Assembly: GCA_902782305.1 (NCBI GenBank) | Contig: CACZMV010000003.1 | Location: 1 to 64,000, forward strand | DNA length: 64,000 bases | Direction of reading: 5' to 3' | Origin: an uncultured Prevotellaceae bacterium | Lineage (GTDB): Bacteria; Bacteroidota; Bacteroidia; Bacteroidales; Bacteroidaceae | Shown here: in pieces, positions 16,234 through 24,801 of the stretch | Numbering within the stretch: position 1 is the first letter of the stretch | Layout: each line of letters begins with the position of its first letter | Position numbers and translations under genes: made by a program | The notes under the pieces: model-generated | Seen by the model: the letters and a program-made list of their open reading frames with translations, nothing else | The model's database searches: none | Told to the model about the DNA's origin: nothing

Positions 16234-19200
16234 TTAAAACGACACATTAACACCAAAAGTGAGGTTCAGAGGAATCGGGTAGCCAAAGCCGGGATTCTCA
16301 GGATCCACGCCAGTGAACTTGCTCGACTTGATGGTCACCAGATTCTGGGCAGAAGCATAGAGGCGGATGCGCTCCATATACAGTTTGGAGGCAATAGCCT
16401 TAGGCAGGTTATAGCCAATCTGGATGGTACGCAGCTTCAGGAACGAACCATTCTCAACATAGTACGACGACAGACGTCCCTCCTTGGCAAGGTCAGTAGT
16501 AGTCAATGCAGGTATATCGCTATCCGGGTTCTGAGGAGTCCAGGCGTCGAGCAGACGAGTACCCTTGTTCAGGTACGGCAGGTTCAGGTCAGAATTACTG
16601 CTGGCCCAGAAGTCTGTCTGCGTCTTGTAGTCATAGCACATGACGTCAACACCCTGCACACCCTGCCAGAACATAGAGAGGTCCCAGTCTTTATACTGCA
16701 GGTAGATATTCAGACCCCATGTAAAGTCAGGAGTCGGGTCGTAGATCCAATCCCGGTCAGCCTCAGTGATGACGCCGTCTTTCACGATATCCAGATAACG
16801 GATACGTCCCAAGCCAGCACCTTCTTGTGTGGCATGGTTATAGATTTCATCTTGTGTACGGAACAGTCCGTCAGCTATATAGCCTACTTGAGAGTACATA
16901 GGATGTCCTACAACACTCTTCACGCCATTACCACCGTATTTACCATCAGCAGCTACGGTGTCGGGCAGTTTGGTAACTTCGTTGGTATAGCGGCTGATGT
17001 TTCCGTTGATGTCCCATGAGAAACCATTGGCCAGCTTATGGCGATAGCCTAAACTAAACTCCCAACCTTTGTTGACCACCTCACCGGCATTAATCCACTG
17101 TGATGAACCCTCACCCTGTGTACCAAGGCCTTTCATCTCAACAAGAATGTCGGTGGTCTTCTTGTGGAACCAGTCGAAACTACCGTAGATATCCTTGCCC
17201 AGCAGTGCAAAGTCAAAACCGATGTTGTGCTGTGTTGTCGTCTCCCACTTGATGTCGTCGTTACCAATCTGTTTGCGTACATAGCCACTGGGAAGCTGAG
17301 AGCCGCCATTGGTACCGGCGATGTCATAAACAGTTCCTGCCGATCCTGAGCCCCAAAGACCAGTGGTGACTACAGGAGCATACATGGTATAGCGTGCAGT
17401 ATTGGAAATTTCCTGGTTACCGGTCTTACCCCAAGAGTAGCGGATCTTCAAGTCGTCGAGCCAACTCTTGGAGAACTGCATAAACTTCTCCTGAGTGATA
17501 CGCCAACCGGCACTGACAGAGGGGAAGGTACCATACTTGTTGTTCTTACCGAAACGGCTCGAACCGTCACGACGCAACGTGAACGATGCCATATATGTGT
17601 CATTATAGGTGTAGTTCACCTTTCCGAAGAAAGACACCAGAGAGAATCCACCGCCAGAACCCTGTGCCACCTGACGGCCGCTACCTGCTGAGGGCCACAT
17701 GTAGTCGGTATTAAGCACAGCCATGCCATAGCGCTGAGCACTGCTCCATTTGTCATCAGTACGGTTCACCTCCATACCGATCATGGCATCAGCGCGATGG
17801 TTGCCAATCTCCAGATTATAAGTGGCAATGGCGTTCCACATCCAGCGCATCCAGTGATCTTGGTGCATTTCGGAAGCAGTCTCAGACTTGGCCATCTTAC
17901 CATTGACAATGGGATAAGTAAAGTTGCGCTGCTGCTTCTGTGAATAGTCTATGCCCAAGGTTGAGCGTATCATGAAGTTCTTGAAAGGCTTGATGCTGAT
18001 ATGTGCATCACCAAACATACGCCACAGCGTGTATTCGTTATCCTTAATTCTATCAAGTATGCTCAACGGATTTTCGCGTTCAGCGTAAGCACCGACAGGC
18101 TGTGCATACTCGCCATTATCAGCATAGATAGGGTAGTTGGGAAAGAATTGTAAGGCACTCCTCAGGAAATTTTCTGGGTAATCAACCCCCTTCGTACGGT
18201 TCACAGAGAAGTTCTCGCCAATGGTCACCTTGCCGTTGAATAGGTTATATTCGGTGTTGGCACGGGCAGACAGACGGCTGAACTGCGTGTTCTTGATGGT
18301 ACCCTTGTTGTCGTAGTAACCGATAGAGAAGAAACTGGATCCTTTTTCCGAACCATTGCTGATAGAAAGATTGTACTGTTGTACGACACCAGTGCGGGTG
18401 GATTCATGGAACCAGTCTGTGTCACCAGCACGCAGCATACCGCTGTTGTCTAAGTACATATTCATCTTTACATCTTTGAGCTCGGGATTACCGTTATTGC
18501 CATACATCCAGTCATATTGGTAACCTATCCTTGCACCTTCCTTGTTAGGATCCTTGCCATCGTTGATACAGGCCTGCCAGTAAGCTTGTCCAAACTCACG
18601 GGCATTCAGTGTCTCAATGCGATGGGCATAGAATGAGGCTGCAACAGAGGCATCGAAGTTCACCTTGATGGCTCCGTCCTTACCTTTCTTGGTGGTGATG
18701 ATAATCACACCGTTGGCAGCACGCGAACCGTAGATAGAGGCAGAGGCGGCATCCTTCAATACCTGGATGCTCTCGATGTCGTTACCGTTCAACTCATGCA
18801 TGCCGGCTTTCGTGGGAACACCATCGATGATGTACAGCGGGTCGTTGTCGTTCAGCGTACCGATACCACGGATGCGAACCGTTGCAGCACCCGAGGGATT
18901 ACCATCGGCCGTAATGTTCATGCCAGGAACACGACCCTGCAGGGCTTTCATCGGGTTGTTCTCGTTTTGCTTGGCTAATTCGTTGACGTTTACCGTTGAA
19001 ACAGCACCAGTCAGGTCGGCCTTGCGCTGGGTGGTATAACCTGTTACCACTACCTCGTTCAGCGACAGTGCATCCTCCTGCAGTGTCACTGTCATTCCCT
19101 GTTTGGCAGCCTGCTCTTGTGTCAGATAGCCAATGTAGGAGAAAACGAGTGTCTTTCCTGCCTGCACCTTTAACTTGAAGTTTCCGTCGAAATCGGTCAC

Positions 19201-19383
19201 CGTACCATTGGTAGTACCTTTCTCCATCACGGTAGCACCAATGACAGGACCCATCGCATCGACTACTGTTCCTGTAATCTCCTGTTGCGCGTACATCATA
19301 GTACAGATAGTGAGCATCAGGAAACTCAGTACTCGTCTTTTTGAGACGCTTGCTAATGCAAGAATGAATCTTTTTTGTTTCAT
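16234..19383 (-). CDS. SusC-family TonB-dependent fructan importer
   Basis: Start set at ATG 19383 (MKQKRFILALASVSKRRVLSF), which gives a signal peptide ending YAQQ; the longer frame to 19497 runs through the promoter. Product 1049 residues. A carboxypeptidase-D-like regulatory domain (EITGTVVDAMGPVIGATVME) is followed by the TonB-plug domain (LTGAVSTVNVNELAKQNENN, IRGIGTLNDNDPLYIIDGVP) and a 22-strand-type barrel, ending in the outer-membrane-type LTFGVNVSF. With SusD it forms the energised oligosaccharide importer. The ATG lies 41 bp downstream of the -7 element at 19431-19424. Confidence 0.95.
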   Translation of the reverse strand: MKQKRFILALASVSKRRVLSFLMLTICTMMYAQQEITGTVVDAMGPVIGATVMEKGTTNGTVTDFDGNFKLKVQAGKTLVFSYIGYLTQEQAAKQGMTVTLQEDALSLNEVVVTGYTTQRKADLTGAVSTVNVNELAKQNENNPMKALQGRVPGMNITADGNPSGAATVRIRGIGTLNDNDPLYIIDGVPTKAGMHELNGNDIESIQVLKDAASASIYGSRAANGVIIITTKKGKDGAIKVNFDASVAASFYAHRIETLNAREFGQAYWQACINDGKDPNKEGARIGYQYDWMYGNNGNPELKDVKMNMYLDNSGMLRAGDTDWFHESTRTGVVQQYNLSISNGSEKGSSFFSIGYYDNKGTIKNTQFSRLSARANTEYNLFNGKVTIGENFSVNRTKGVDYPENFLRSALQFFPNYPIYADNGEYAQPVGAYAERENPLSILDRIKDNEYTLWRMFGDAHISIKPFKNFMIRSTLGIDYSQKQQRNFTYPIVNGKMAKSETASEMHQDHWMRWMWNAIATYNLEIGNHRADAMIGMEVNRTDDKWSSAQRYGMAVLNTDYMWPSAGSGRQVAQGSGGGFSLVSFFGKVNYTYNDTYMASFTLRRDGSSRFGKNNKYGTFPSVSAGWRITQEKFMQFSKSWLDDLKIRYSWGKTGNQEISNTARYTMYAPVVTTGLWGSGSAGTVYDIAGTNGGSQLPSGYVRKQIGNDDIKWETTTQHNIGFDFALLGKDIYGSFDWFHKKTTDILVEMKGLGTQGEGSSQWINAGEVVNKGWEFSLGYRHKLANGFSWDINGNISRYTNEVTKLPDTVAADGKYGGNGVKSVVGHPMYSQVGYIADGLFRTQDEIYNHATQEGAGLGRIRYLDIVKDGVITEADRDWIYDPTPDFTWGLNIYLQYKDWDLSMFWQGVQGVDVMCYDYKTQTDFWASSNSDLNLPYLNKGTRLLDAWTPQNPDSDIPALTTTDLAKEGRLSSYYVENGSFLKLRTIQIGYNLPKAIASKLYMERIRLYASAQNLVTIKSSKFTGVDPENPGFGYPIPLNLTFGVNVSF

Positions 19384-19423
19384 TTGCTTGTTTAATTGGT
19401 TAGTAAAATTAAAAAATCCGCTG

Positions 19424-19497
19424 CAAAGATAACCAACTAACGCGCACGAATGTATCAAATATCGTTCACAGAACGTTAAAAATGATACATGAAACAA
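19424..19497 (-). promoter_or_regulatory. Promoter and putative operator, copy D (for susC)
   Basis: The -7 element TATCTTTG lies at 19431-19424. Upstream, half-sites TTCACAGAAC (from 19465) and TACATGAAAC (from 19486) are 21 bp apart. Compared with copy A the two half-site types are in the opposite order, but the spacing to the -7 element is the same. Confidence 0.6.
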
Positions 19498-19530
19498 ATT
19501 TTGATTAAAAAGGCTTTTTCGTTGAATTCT

Positions 19531-21054
19531 TTATTTTTCCCTAATCTCTCCCGGCAGTTTCCCATATTCCTCCTTGAAGCACTTCGAGAAATAGCCCGGT
19601 GTGTTGAATCCCACCTCAAAGGCAATCTCCGCCACTGTCTTGGTGGTAGAACCCAACAGTACGTAGGCTTCCTGCAGGCGCATCTTTCGCAGCAGTTCCA
19701 CCGGTGTCACACCAGTGATGGCTTTCACTTTGCGGTACAGCTGCACCCTGCCCAGTCCCATTTCCTCGCCCAGTTCCTCCATCTTCAGGTTCGGGTTCGA
19801 CATATTCTTGCGGATGGCTTCGTTCAGCTGTTCGGCAAACAGCGTGTCCTGCTTCTTCGGGGCAGGGAGCTTCTCTTGCGGCGTACTGAATATCTCCGCC
19901 ACCTTACGGCGGTTGGCGTCGGTATAGAACAGCGTCTGTTCCTCGTTCATCGACTGTCGCTGGCGGATAGTCTTGCGCGTTTGAAGATAGGCTCTCCATA
20001 CCATCGCGATGGCCATCATCAGTACTATAATCGTTATCACACTACCCACAAGCATCTTACGTTGTAGGTTGTACCATCCAAAGTACTGCTCCAACTTGTC
20101 CTGAACAATAATGAGATCATTGTTCTGTGCCATCATCTCCCTACTGTTCAAATCTACCAAGTTCACATTCTCTGGCGTCACCAATATGCCTTTCAGGGCA
20201 TTTTCACGCTCATAAGGATGACCTGTAAGAATATCCAAAGCCAGTTTCACTATCTTGTCGCCATGGGTCGGATAGACATAAGTACCCACCTGATGGCCAA
20301 ACTGTACATATTCAATACCCTCTCCTGGTAATCCGTCAATACCGATAATCTTTATCCTACCCTCTATGTTCTGTTCTACAACGGCCTTATAGACACCTGT
20401 TGCCATACCATCGTTATGACAGAACACGATATCAGGCACTTCGCCAGTCTTTATCTGTTCCTCAACAATACGACATGCCTCGTCCGAGGTCCAGTCGGCT
20501 TGCTTGCAGACATATTTTAGTTCTGGGTGTGCAACCATTACTTTGGAAAATCCCTCGTGGCGCTCTTGTGCTGGTGATGTACTCATGGCTCCTGTGATTT
20601 CCATCACAAACCCACCTCCAAGACTTACGGCATATTCACCCATCGCCCGTCCTGCCTCTACATTACTGCCTCCAATAAAGGCCGTGTAGTTATCACCTCC
20701 TACCTTACGGTCGAAGCATATCACGGGTATGCCCTGCTTCCTGACGCGCGAGATGGCAGCAGAAACAGGTTCTTCTTCATTAGGAGCCACTACCAACAAA
20801 TCAATGCCACTGTTGGCCAAGCTGTCTATCTGCTTTATTTGTCGTTCCGTATCATCGTAAGCACAAGCTATGCTTACCTCAGCGGTCTGCTCATACAAAT
20901 GCTGAGCAGCCAGCATCTCATTGTTTGCCTTCTCGCGCCACTGTCCACTTCCGCACTGTGACACGCCAATTCTATACGTCTTCTCCTCATTACAAGCCGT
21001 CAACAAGGTCAACGCAGCCAACAAATATAATAATGTACGTCCGACTGTTTTCAT
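19531..21054 (-). CDS. Membrane-spanning sugar sensor with AraC DNA-binding domain (no kinase)
   Basis: A 507-residue protein with unusual architecture. The N-terminal signal has a lipobox-like LLTAC (Cys-21). Residues ~25-315 form a type-I periplasmic binding fold (YRIGVSQCGSGQWREKANNEM, IDLLVVAPNEEEP, VFCHNDGMATG, IIGIDGLPGEG), as in fructose/ribose-sensing proteins. One transmembrane helix follows at ~334-354. A cytoplasmic linker then leads to an AraC-type double helix-turn-helix at ~405-507 (QLYRKVKAITGVTPVELLRKMRL; EIAFEVGFNTPGYFSKCFKEEYG). Canonical hybrid two-component regulators of fructan loci have histidine-kinase and receiver domains in between; here they are absent. It probably activates the nearby susC and the other shared promoters. 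Confidence 0.9.
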   Translation of the reverse strand: MKTVGRTLLYLLAALTLLTACNEEKTYRIGVSQCGSGQWREKANNEMLAAQHLYEQTAEVSIACAYDDTERQIKQIDSLANSGIDLLVVAPNEEEPVSAAISRVRKQGIPVICFDRKVGGDNYTAFIGGSNVEAGRAMGEYAVSLGGGFVMEITGAMSTSPAQERHEGFSKVMVAHPELKYVCKQADWTSDEACRIVEEQIKTGEVPDIVFCHNDGMATGVYKAVVEQNIEGRIKIIGIDGLPGEGIEYVQFGHQVGTYVYPTHGDKIVKLALDILTGHPYERENALKGILVTPENVNLVDLNSREMMAQNNDLIIVQDKLEQYFGWYNLQRKMLVGSVITIIVLMMAIAMVWRAYLQTRKTIRQRQSMNEEQTLFYTDANRRKVAEIFSTPQEKLPAPKKQDTLFAEQLNEAIRKNMSNPNLKMEELGEEMGLGRVQLYRKVKAITGVTPVELLRKMRLQEAYVLLGSTTKTVAEIAFEVGFNTPGYFSKCFKEEYGKLPGEIREK

Positions 21055-21078
21055 CTGTATCTATAGTTTTCGACCCTG

Positions 21079-21086
21079 CAAATATA
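21079..21086 (-). promoter_or_regulatory. -7 element of the sensor-AraC regulator gene
   Basis: Minus-strand TATATTTG, 25 bp upstream of the regulator ATG at 21054. Confidence 0.55.
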
Positions 21087-21166
21087 ATAAAAAACTGGAA
21101 CATCACCAAATAATACTCCAGTTTTTGCAGAAAACTAACTATTACAAACTTAAGAATCAACAACTA

Positions 21167-21227
21167 TTTTCCCACCTTGGGAAAAAAATATTCCCAGCCT
21201 GGGAAGAAAACGTTCCCAGCCTAGGAA
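21167..21227. repeat. Three tandem TTCCC...GGGAA palindromes
   Basis: Three short palindromes follow one another: TTTTCCCACCTTGGGAAAAA (21167-21186), TTCCCAGCCTGGGAA (21191-21205) and TTCCCAGCCTAGGAA (21213-21227). Related palindromes occur at 36162-36205. They lie in the 418-bp gap between the ATPase stop and the regulator start. Function unknown; a protein-binding site or REP-like element is possible. Confidence 0.75.
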
Positions 21228-21241
21228 ATGGCATGTGTCGT

Positions 21242-21320
21242 TCGATAAGGGTCGAGTATTGGACGATAAGGGCTGGTTATTGAACGATAAGGGCTGGTTA
21301 TTGAACGATAAGGAACGCTT
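21242..21320. repeat. 21-bp tandem repeat
   Basis: About 3.5 copies of a 21-bp unit (CGATAAGGGCTGGTTATTGAA); the two central copies are identical and the outer ones degenerate. The unit length is a multiple of three and the frame is open, but no start codon or ribosome site supports translation. Confidence 0.85.
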
Positions 21321-21326
21321 ATCACA

Positions 21327-21455
21327 AGACCTAACATGGTTTTCAGGGAAAAGTGCCTAAATAAAGGAGCTTTGAGAGATTAACAGGCTTCCAAGAGGTA
21401 ACATCAGACCTAACATGAGACAATCTGGTAATTACGGTTTACCAATGTTAGGTCT
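21327..21455. repeat. Three-copy AGACCTAACAT element with inverted arm
   Basis: AGACCTAACAT occurs at 21327-21337 and 21406-21416 and inverted as ATGTTAGGTCT at 21445-21455. The last two enclose a second small hairpin (TGGTAA...TTACCA). It may act as a terminator for the ATPase gene, but no T-run follows. Confidence 0.6.
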
Positions 21456-21472
21456 TATAAAAAAACTGCATT

Positions 21473-22603
21473 TTATACAAACCTTTTCTTGAACCAGAGG
21501 CCAAAGACTGGATCTGTAAGATGCAATTGCTGCATTTCTGAATAGATAAGATCGCGTTCGATAAGAGCATCTCGTAATCGAACCATATTTGATGGGCTTC
21601 CTAAATCGAACATTGAGCGGACGCGTTTCTCATTATAGCCCGAATGTATGCCTGACACAATAGCTTTTAGCAGATTCATCTGGTAACCAGACAAGGGTTC
21701 TACCTGCTGCATATAAAGGGCTTCGTTTGTACTGATGAGTTCGGAGATGGCCGATGGCATCATATCCTCAGTAACACTTCCACCTTGAGGCAGATAATTG
21801 AGAAGAATTAAGGCAAGATGTTGTACATAAGAGGGATAGTTGTCAACCGTCTCGCAAATTCGCTCTACCATCTGTTCTGAGATGTGTTTCCCTGCTGTCT
21901 CAAAATGGCTAATGATATAGTCCATCCAATCGTTGGTGGGTATTTTCTGAAGCCATAGAAGATCGCCAAACTGATAGAAAGGCATACTGCGATTAAGAAA
22001 TATCTTACTCATCATGTGCCGTTTACTACCATAAAGACAATATGAGGTATAGTGGTGATGTTGCCACACGGAACGCAGTTTTGCCTGTACTTCTTTTGTG
22101 TTATCAAATTCTCCCACTTGTTGGAATTCGTCAATACAAACAACTATATGGCGCTTTTTACGCATAGCAATCGTTTCCACCAGATTCAGGATTTCTTCAG
22201 GTGTATGCGTTTCTGGGGTTATGCCTAGCGAAACACTTATTTCTGAAGTCGGATCTATGGGTATTCCAATTTTAGGGGTCAGACGGGCAAGGAAATCGCG
22301 AGCCTCATCCATCCATAGTTGAACCTTGGAAGCTGTCTGCTTTAAAACGGCAACGGCCAACATGTTATAAAAATCATATTCTGTTTTACAGCCAAAGATG
22401 TCCAAACGTACCGTTATGATATCATTGTCAACAAATTGTCTGCATACATGATCTACTAACGACGTTTTACCCCATCGCCTAGGGGAAATCAATATAGAAT
22501 TAATACCGGCTTCGAAGTTGGCTTTCAAACGGCGTGTCTCTTCGATTCGACCCGTAAAATTGTAGTCCGTAACAGCTATTCCATAAACAAAGCTTTTCTC
22601 CAT
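21473..22603 (-). CDS. AAA/archaeal-type ATPase with DNA-binding-like C-terminus
   Basis: A 376-residue P-loop ATPase. Walker A is the SPRRWGKTSL form (residues 40-49) typical of the archaeal ATPase / MNS-STAND-like family, and Walker B is HIVVCIDEFQQ. The C-terminal part contains a winged-helix-like stretch (NEKRVRSMFDLGSPSNMVRLRDALIERDLI). Family members are common in Bacteroidota and their role is mostly unknown; they have been considered candidate mobile or stress-related genes. It stands alone between two repeat-rich gaps. Upstream, at about 22644-22680, are Hind-type palindromes CACAAGCTTGTG and ACAAACTTGTG. Confidence 0.85.
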   Translation of the reverse strand: MEKSFVYGIAVTDYNFTGRIEETRRLKANFEAGINSILISPRRWGKTSLVDHVCRQFVDNDIITVRLDIFGCKTEYDFYNMLAVAVLKQTASKVQLWMDEARDFLARLTPKIGIPIDPTSEISVSLGITPETHTPEEILNLVETIAMRKKRHIVVCIDEFQQVGEFDNTKEVQAKLRSVWQHHHYTSYCLYGSKRHMMSKIFLNRSMPFYQFGDLLWLQKIPTNDWMDYIISHFETAGKHISEQMVERICETVDNYPSYVQHLALILLNYLPQGGSVTEDMMPSAISELISTNEALYMQQVEPLSGYQMNLLKAIVSGIHSGYNEKRVRSMFDLGSPSNMVRLRDALIERDLIYSEMQQLHLTDPVFGLWFKKRFV

Positions 22604-22735
22604 AACGTTCTCATTTTGAGTGCAAAGATAAGTTTTTTACACCAATTTCACAAGCTTGTGAATCACAAACTTGTGAAATTTAAAGATTCTTAGCAATTTA
22701 CGGACTATAATAGTATGTTAGGTGTCAATGAAAAT

Positions 22736-22768
22736 CCGCCCAAGTACTCATCACAAGCACTTGGGCGG
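22736..22768 (-). terminator. Strong hairpin/terminator, copy 2
   Basis: A near-identical copy of the 33-bp hairpin at 9848-9880 (arms CCGCCCAAG / CTTGGGCGG). It lies downstream of the susC stub. The 22769-22916 stretch between them is AT-rich with TAACTAA-type repeats and shows no gene. Confidence 0.75.
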
Positions 22769-22916
22769 AGAATCCTTAAAACAACCTTATTAGTTTTGGT
22801 TTTCGGCCCTCTGGCCGCTTGCTATAAGCAAGTTGTCTAAAACTATGAATCAAAACCTGTAAATAAACCTAACGAAATTAACTAACTACAAAATAAGCCT
22901 AAAAATATAATACTAA

Positions 22917-23069
22917 CTAATAACCATTAGTAGTGCCCTTCTCCATCACCGTAGCACCGATGACAGGCCCCATAGCATCCGTCACCGTACCCGTAATTTC
23001 CTGTTGCGCGTACATTATTGTACTGAGCAGCAAGGTCAGAAAACTGAGTAAGATTTTCTTTTGTTTCAT
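22917..23069 (-). pseudogene. 50-codon susC stub
   Basis: On the minus strand ATG at 23069 starts MKQKKILLSFLTLLLSTIMY, then AQQEITGTVTDAMGPVIGAT, and ends VMEKGTTNGY with stop at 22919-22917. It matches the first part of the intact SusC at 16234-19383 almost residue for residue, including the leader before the ATG, and breaks off exactly where SusC continues TVTDFDGNF. The plug and barrel are missing. It has a full promoter upstream and a terminator downstream, and sits beside a second sensor-AraC regulator, so it is probably what remains of a duplicated fructan locus. A retained short secreted peptide is possible but unsupported. Confidence 0.8.
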
Positions 23070-23110
23070 TTGCTTGTTTAATTGGTTAGTAAATTAAAAA
23101 TTTCCTGCTG

Positions 23111-23185
23111 CAAAAGTATTCTTAATTACACGTATAGGATGTAAGAGATGTTGCAAGGAATGAAAAAATCGTTCAATGTAACATA
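23111..23185 (-). promoter_or_regulatory. Promoter and weak operator, copy E (upstream of the susC stub)
   Basis: The -7 element TACTTTTG lies at 23118-23111. The distal half-site TTCAATGTAAC starts at 23172, at the same distance as in the other copies. The proximal half-site position (23151, TTGCAAGGAA) is degenerate. Confidence 0.5.
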
Positions 23186-23213
23186 TTTGTTAGGCATTGA
23201 ACGATTTTTATTA
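23166..23213 (-). terminator. Terminator of the second sensor-AraC gene, overlapping operator E
   Basis: AAAATCGTTCAATG pairs with CATTGAACGATTTT. As at 10110-10157, one arm of the terminator is also the operator half-site of the next promoter. Confidence 0.65.
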
Positions 23214-23221
23214 GGATTCTA

Positions 23222-24763
23222 TCATTTTTTGATGTCGCCCGGTAACATTCCGTATTCGTCTTTGAAGCATTTCGTGAAATAGGAAGGGGCTGTGAAACCA
23301 ACCTGATAGGCAACTTCGCTGACACTTTTATCAGTGGTTAACAGCAACTGGTAGGCTCTGTTCAGACGGGCCGTACGCAACAATTCGATAGGCGTAGAGC
23401 CTGTAACTGCCTTCACCTTACGATAGAGTTGCACACGACTGAGATTCATTTGGGCAGCCAAATCCTCTACACTTAGTTCACTATCGTCCAAATGCGATTC
23501 CACCACCTCCTTGAAACGAGTGATAAAAAGCGTATTGACAACGGGTTCGACGGTTTCTGTGTTTTCAGATTCCTCTGATGTTTCTGTGTTTTCTGGAACT
23601 GTAGGGATGTCTTCTGGATTGATGTTCCACAGGGTGTTTACAACACGTTCCTTGCGAAGATTTACCTTTCCCACATAATAGATATAGAAAAGGACAAGGC
23701 TTACTATCAACAAGATGATGACGATAATAGCCAGCAAGGTAACGATACGTTGTGTATCAAGTTGATGGAGATAGGAATCAGCCTTCTCGTGCAAACGGTC
23801 GAGGTATGTGGTCTGGCGCATCATCTCTTCGCTCTGCATCAACAAAGAACTGGCATTCTCGCGAGTGACAAGGGCAGACTGCAAAAGAACCTCTTTCTCA
23901 TAAGGCTTACCCTCGAGAATGTCAATGCCTAACTGTAATACCTGATCGCCATGAGTGGGATAGATGTATGAGGCATCTAGGATAGAATCGCGAACCTGAC
24001 GGATGCCGCCTTTCTCGCCAGGAAGACCATCAATACCACAGAACAAGGGAAGCTTACGACCTGCTTCTATAAAAGCGGTACGGGCGCCAATGGCACTACG
24101 ATCGTTCATACCAAAGACTAAATCGACTGGGGTATCAGGATGGGCAGCTAACCACTGACTGACGATAGTATGGGCACGGGGTTCCGTCCAGTCGCCCTGT
24201 AGGCTGGCTACTACTTCGATATCTGGAGCATTTTTCAACGCCTCCATGAATCCGTTATGACGCTCAATGGCTGGTGAGGAACCCGCAAGTCCCTTGATTT
24301 CTAATATACGACCTTTCCCTTTCAAACGAGACACGATGTATTCGCCCATAATCCGTCCCATCTCATAGTTGTCTGCACTGATAAAGGCGGTAAACTTCTG
24401 CGAGTTGGTCTTTCGCTCGAACACGATAACAGGGATACCCTGATCGAAGGCACGATCGATGGCGGGTGAGATAGTGGCAACCTGATTAGGAGCCACGATG
24501 AGCAAATCAATACCACTGGCCACCAGCGAGTCAATCTGTTCAATCTGTCGCTCATCGCTATCGTAAGCAGCGGCAAAGCGCAGTTCGACATTCTCCTGAA
24601 GATAGGCTCCCATGCGCAACTCGGCATTCTGTTTCTCGCGCCAAATGTCGGCAGAGCATTGGGATACACCTATTTTATAATGGGGCTTTTGAGGAGAACA
24701 CCCCATCCAAAGCATCAAAATGGCTGATGCTAACCAGAACTTAGCATGTAATCTCATAGTCAT
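23222..24763 (-). CDS. Second membrane-spanning sugar sensor with AraC domain
   Basis: A paralogue of the regulator at 19531-21054 with the same layout: signal peptide with lipobox-like LWMGC, periplasmic type-I binding fold (YKIGVSQCSADIWREKQNAE, IDLLIVAPNQVAT, IEIKGLAGSSPA-like core, CGIDGLPGEKGG), one transmembrane helix (IVTLLAIIVIILLIVSLVLF), a Glu/Thr/Pro-rich linker, and a C-terminal AraC domain (QLYRKVKAVTGSTPIELLRT; EVAYQVGFTAPSYFTKCFKDEYG). Kinase and receiver domains are absent. I chose ATG 24763 (513 residues) for the signal peptide; a GTG at 24805 overlaps the ctpA stop (GTGA) but adds an Asn/Glu-rich leader. It follows ctpA closely. Its own target may have been the susC now reduced to a stub. 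Confidence 0.88.
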   Translation of the reverse strand: MTMRLHAKFWLASAILMLWMGCSPQKPHYKIGVSQCSADIWREKQNAELRMGAYLQENVELRFAAAYDSDERQIEQIDSLVASGIDLLIVAPNQVATISPAIDRAFDQGIPVIVFERKTNSQKFTAFISADNYEMGRIMGEYIVSRLKGKGRILEIKGLAGSSPAIERHNGFMEALKNAPDIEVVASLQGDWTEPRAHTIVSQWLAAHPDTPVDLVFGMNDRSAIGARTAFIEAGRKLPLFCGIDGLPGEKGGIRQVRDSILDASYIYPTHGDQVLQLGIDILEGKPYEKEVLLQSALVTRENASSLLMQSEEMMRQTTYLDRLHEKADSYLHQLDTQRIVTLLAIIVIILLIVSLVLFYIYYVGKVNLRKERVVNTLWNINPEDIPTVPENTETSEESENTETVEPVVNTLFITRFKEVVESHLDDSELSVEDLAAQMNLSRVQLYRKVKAVTGSTPIELLRTARLNRAYQLLLTTDKSVSEVAYQVGFTAPSYFTKCFKDEYGMLPGDIKK

Positions 24764-24801
24764 TTGGTTTTGGTTTTCGTCTTTGTTTTCGTTATTCAAT
24801 A

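Noticed and set aside
20921..21283. Plus-strand ORF running into the tandem repeats (120 codons)
   Set aside because: It begins inside the regulator gene on the other strand and ends in repeats; composition is not protein-like.
21242..21320. Possible CRISPR array
   Set aside because: The 21-bp units are contiguous without spacers and no cas gene is present.
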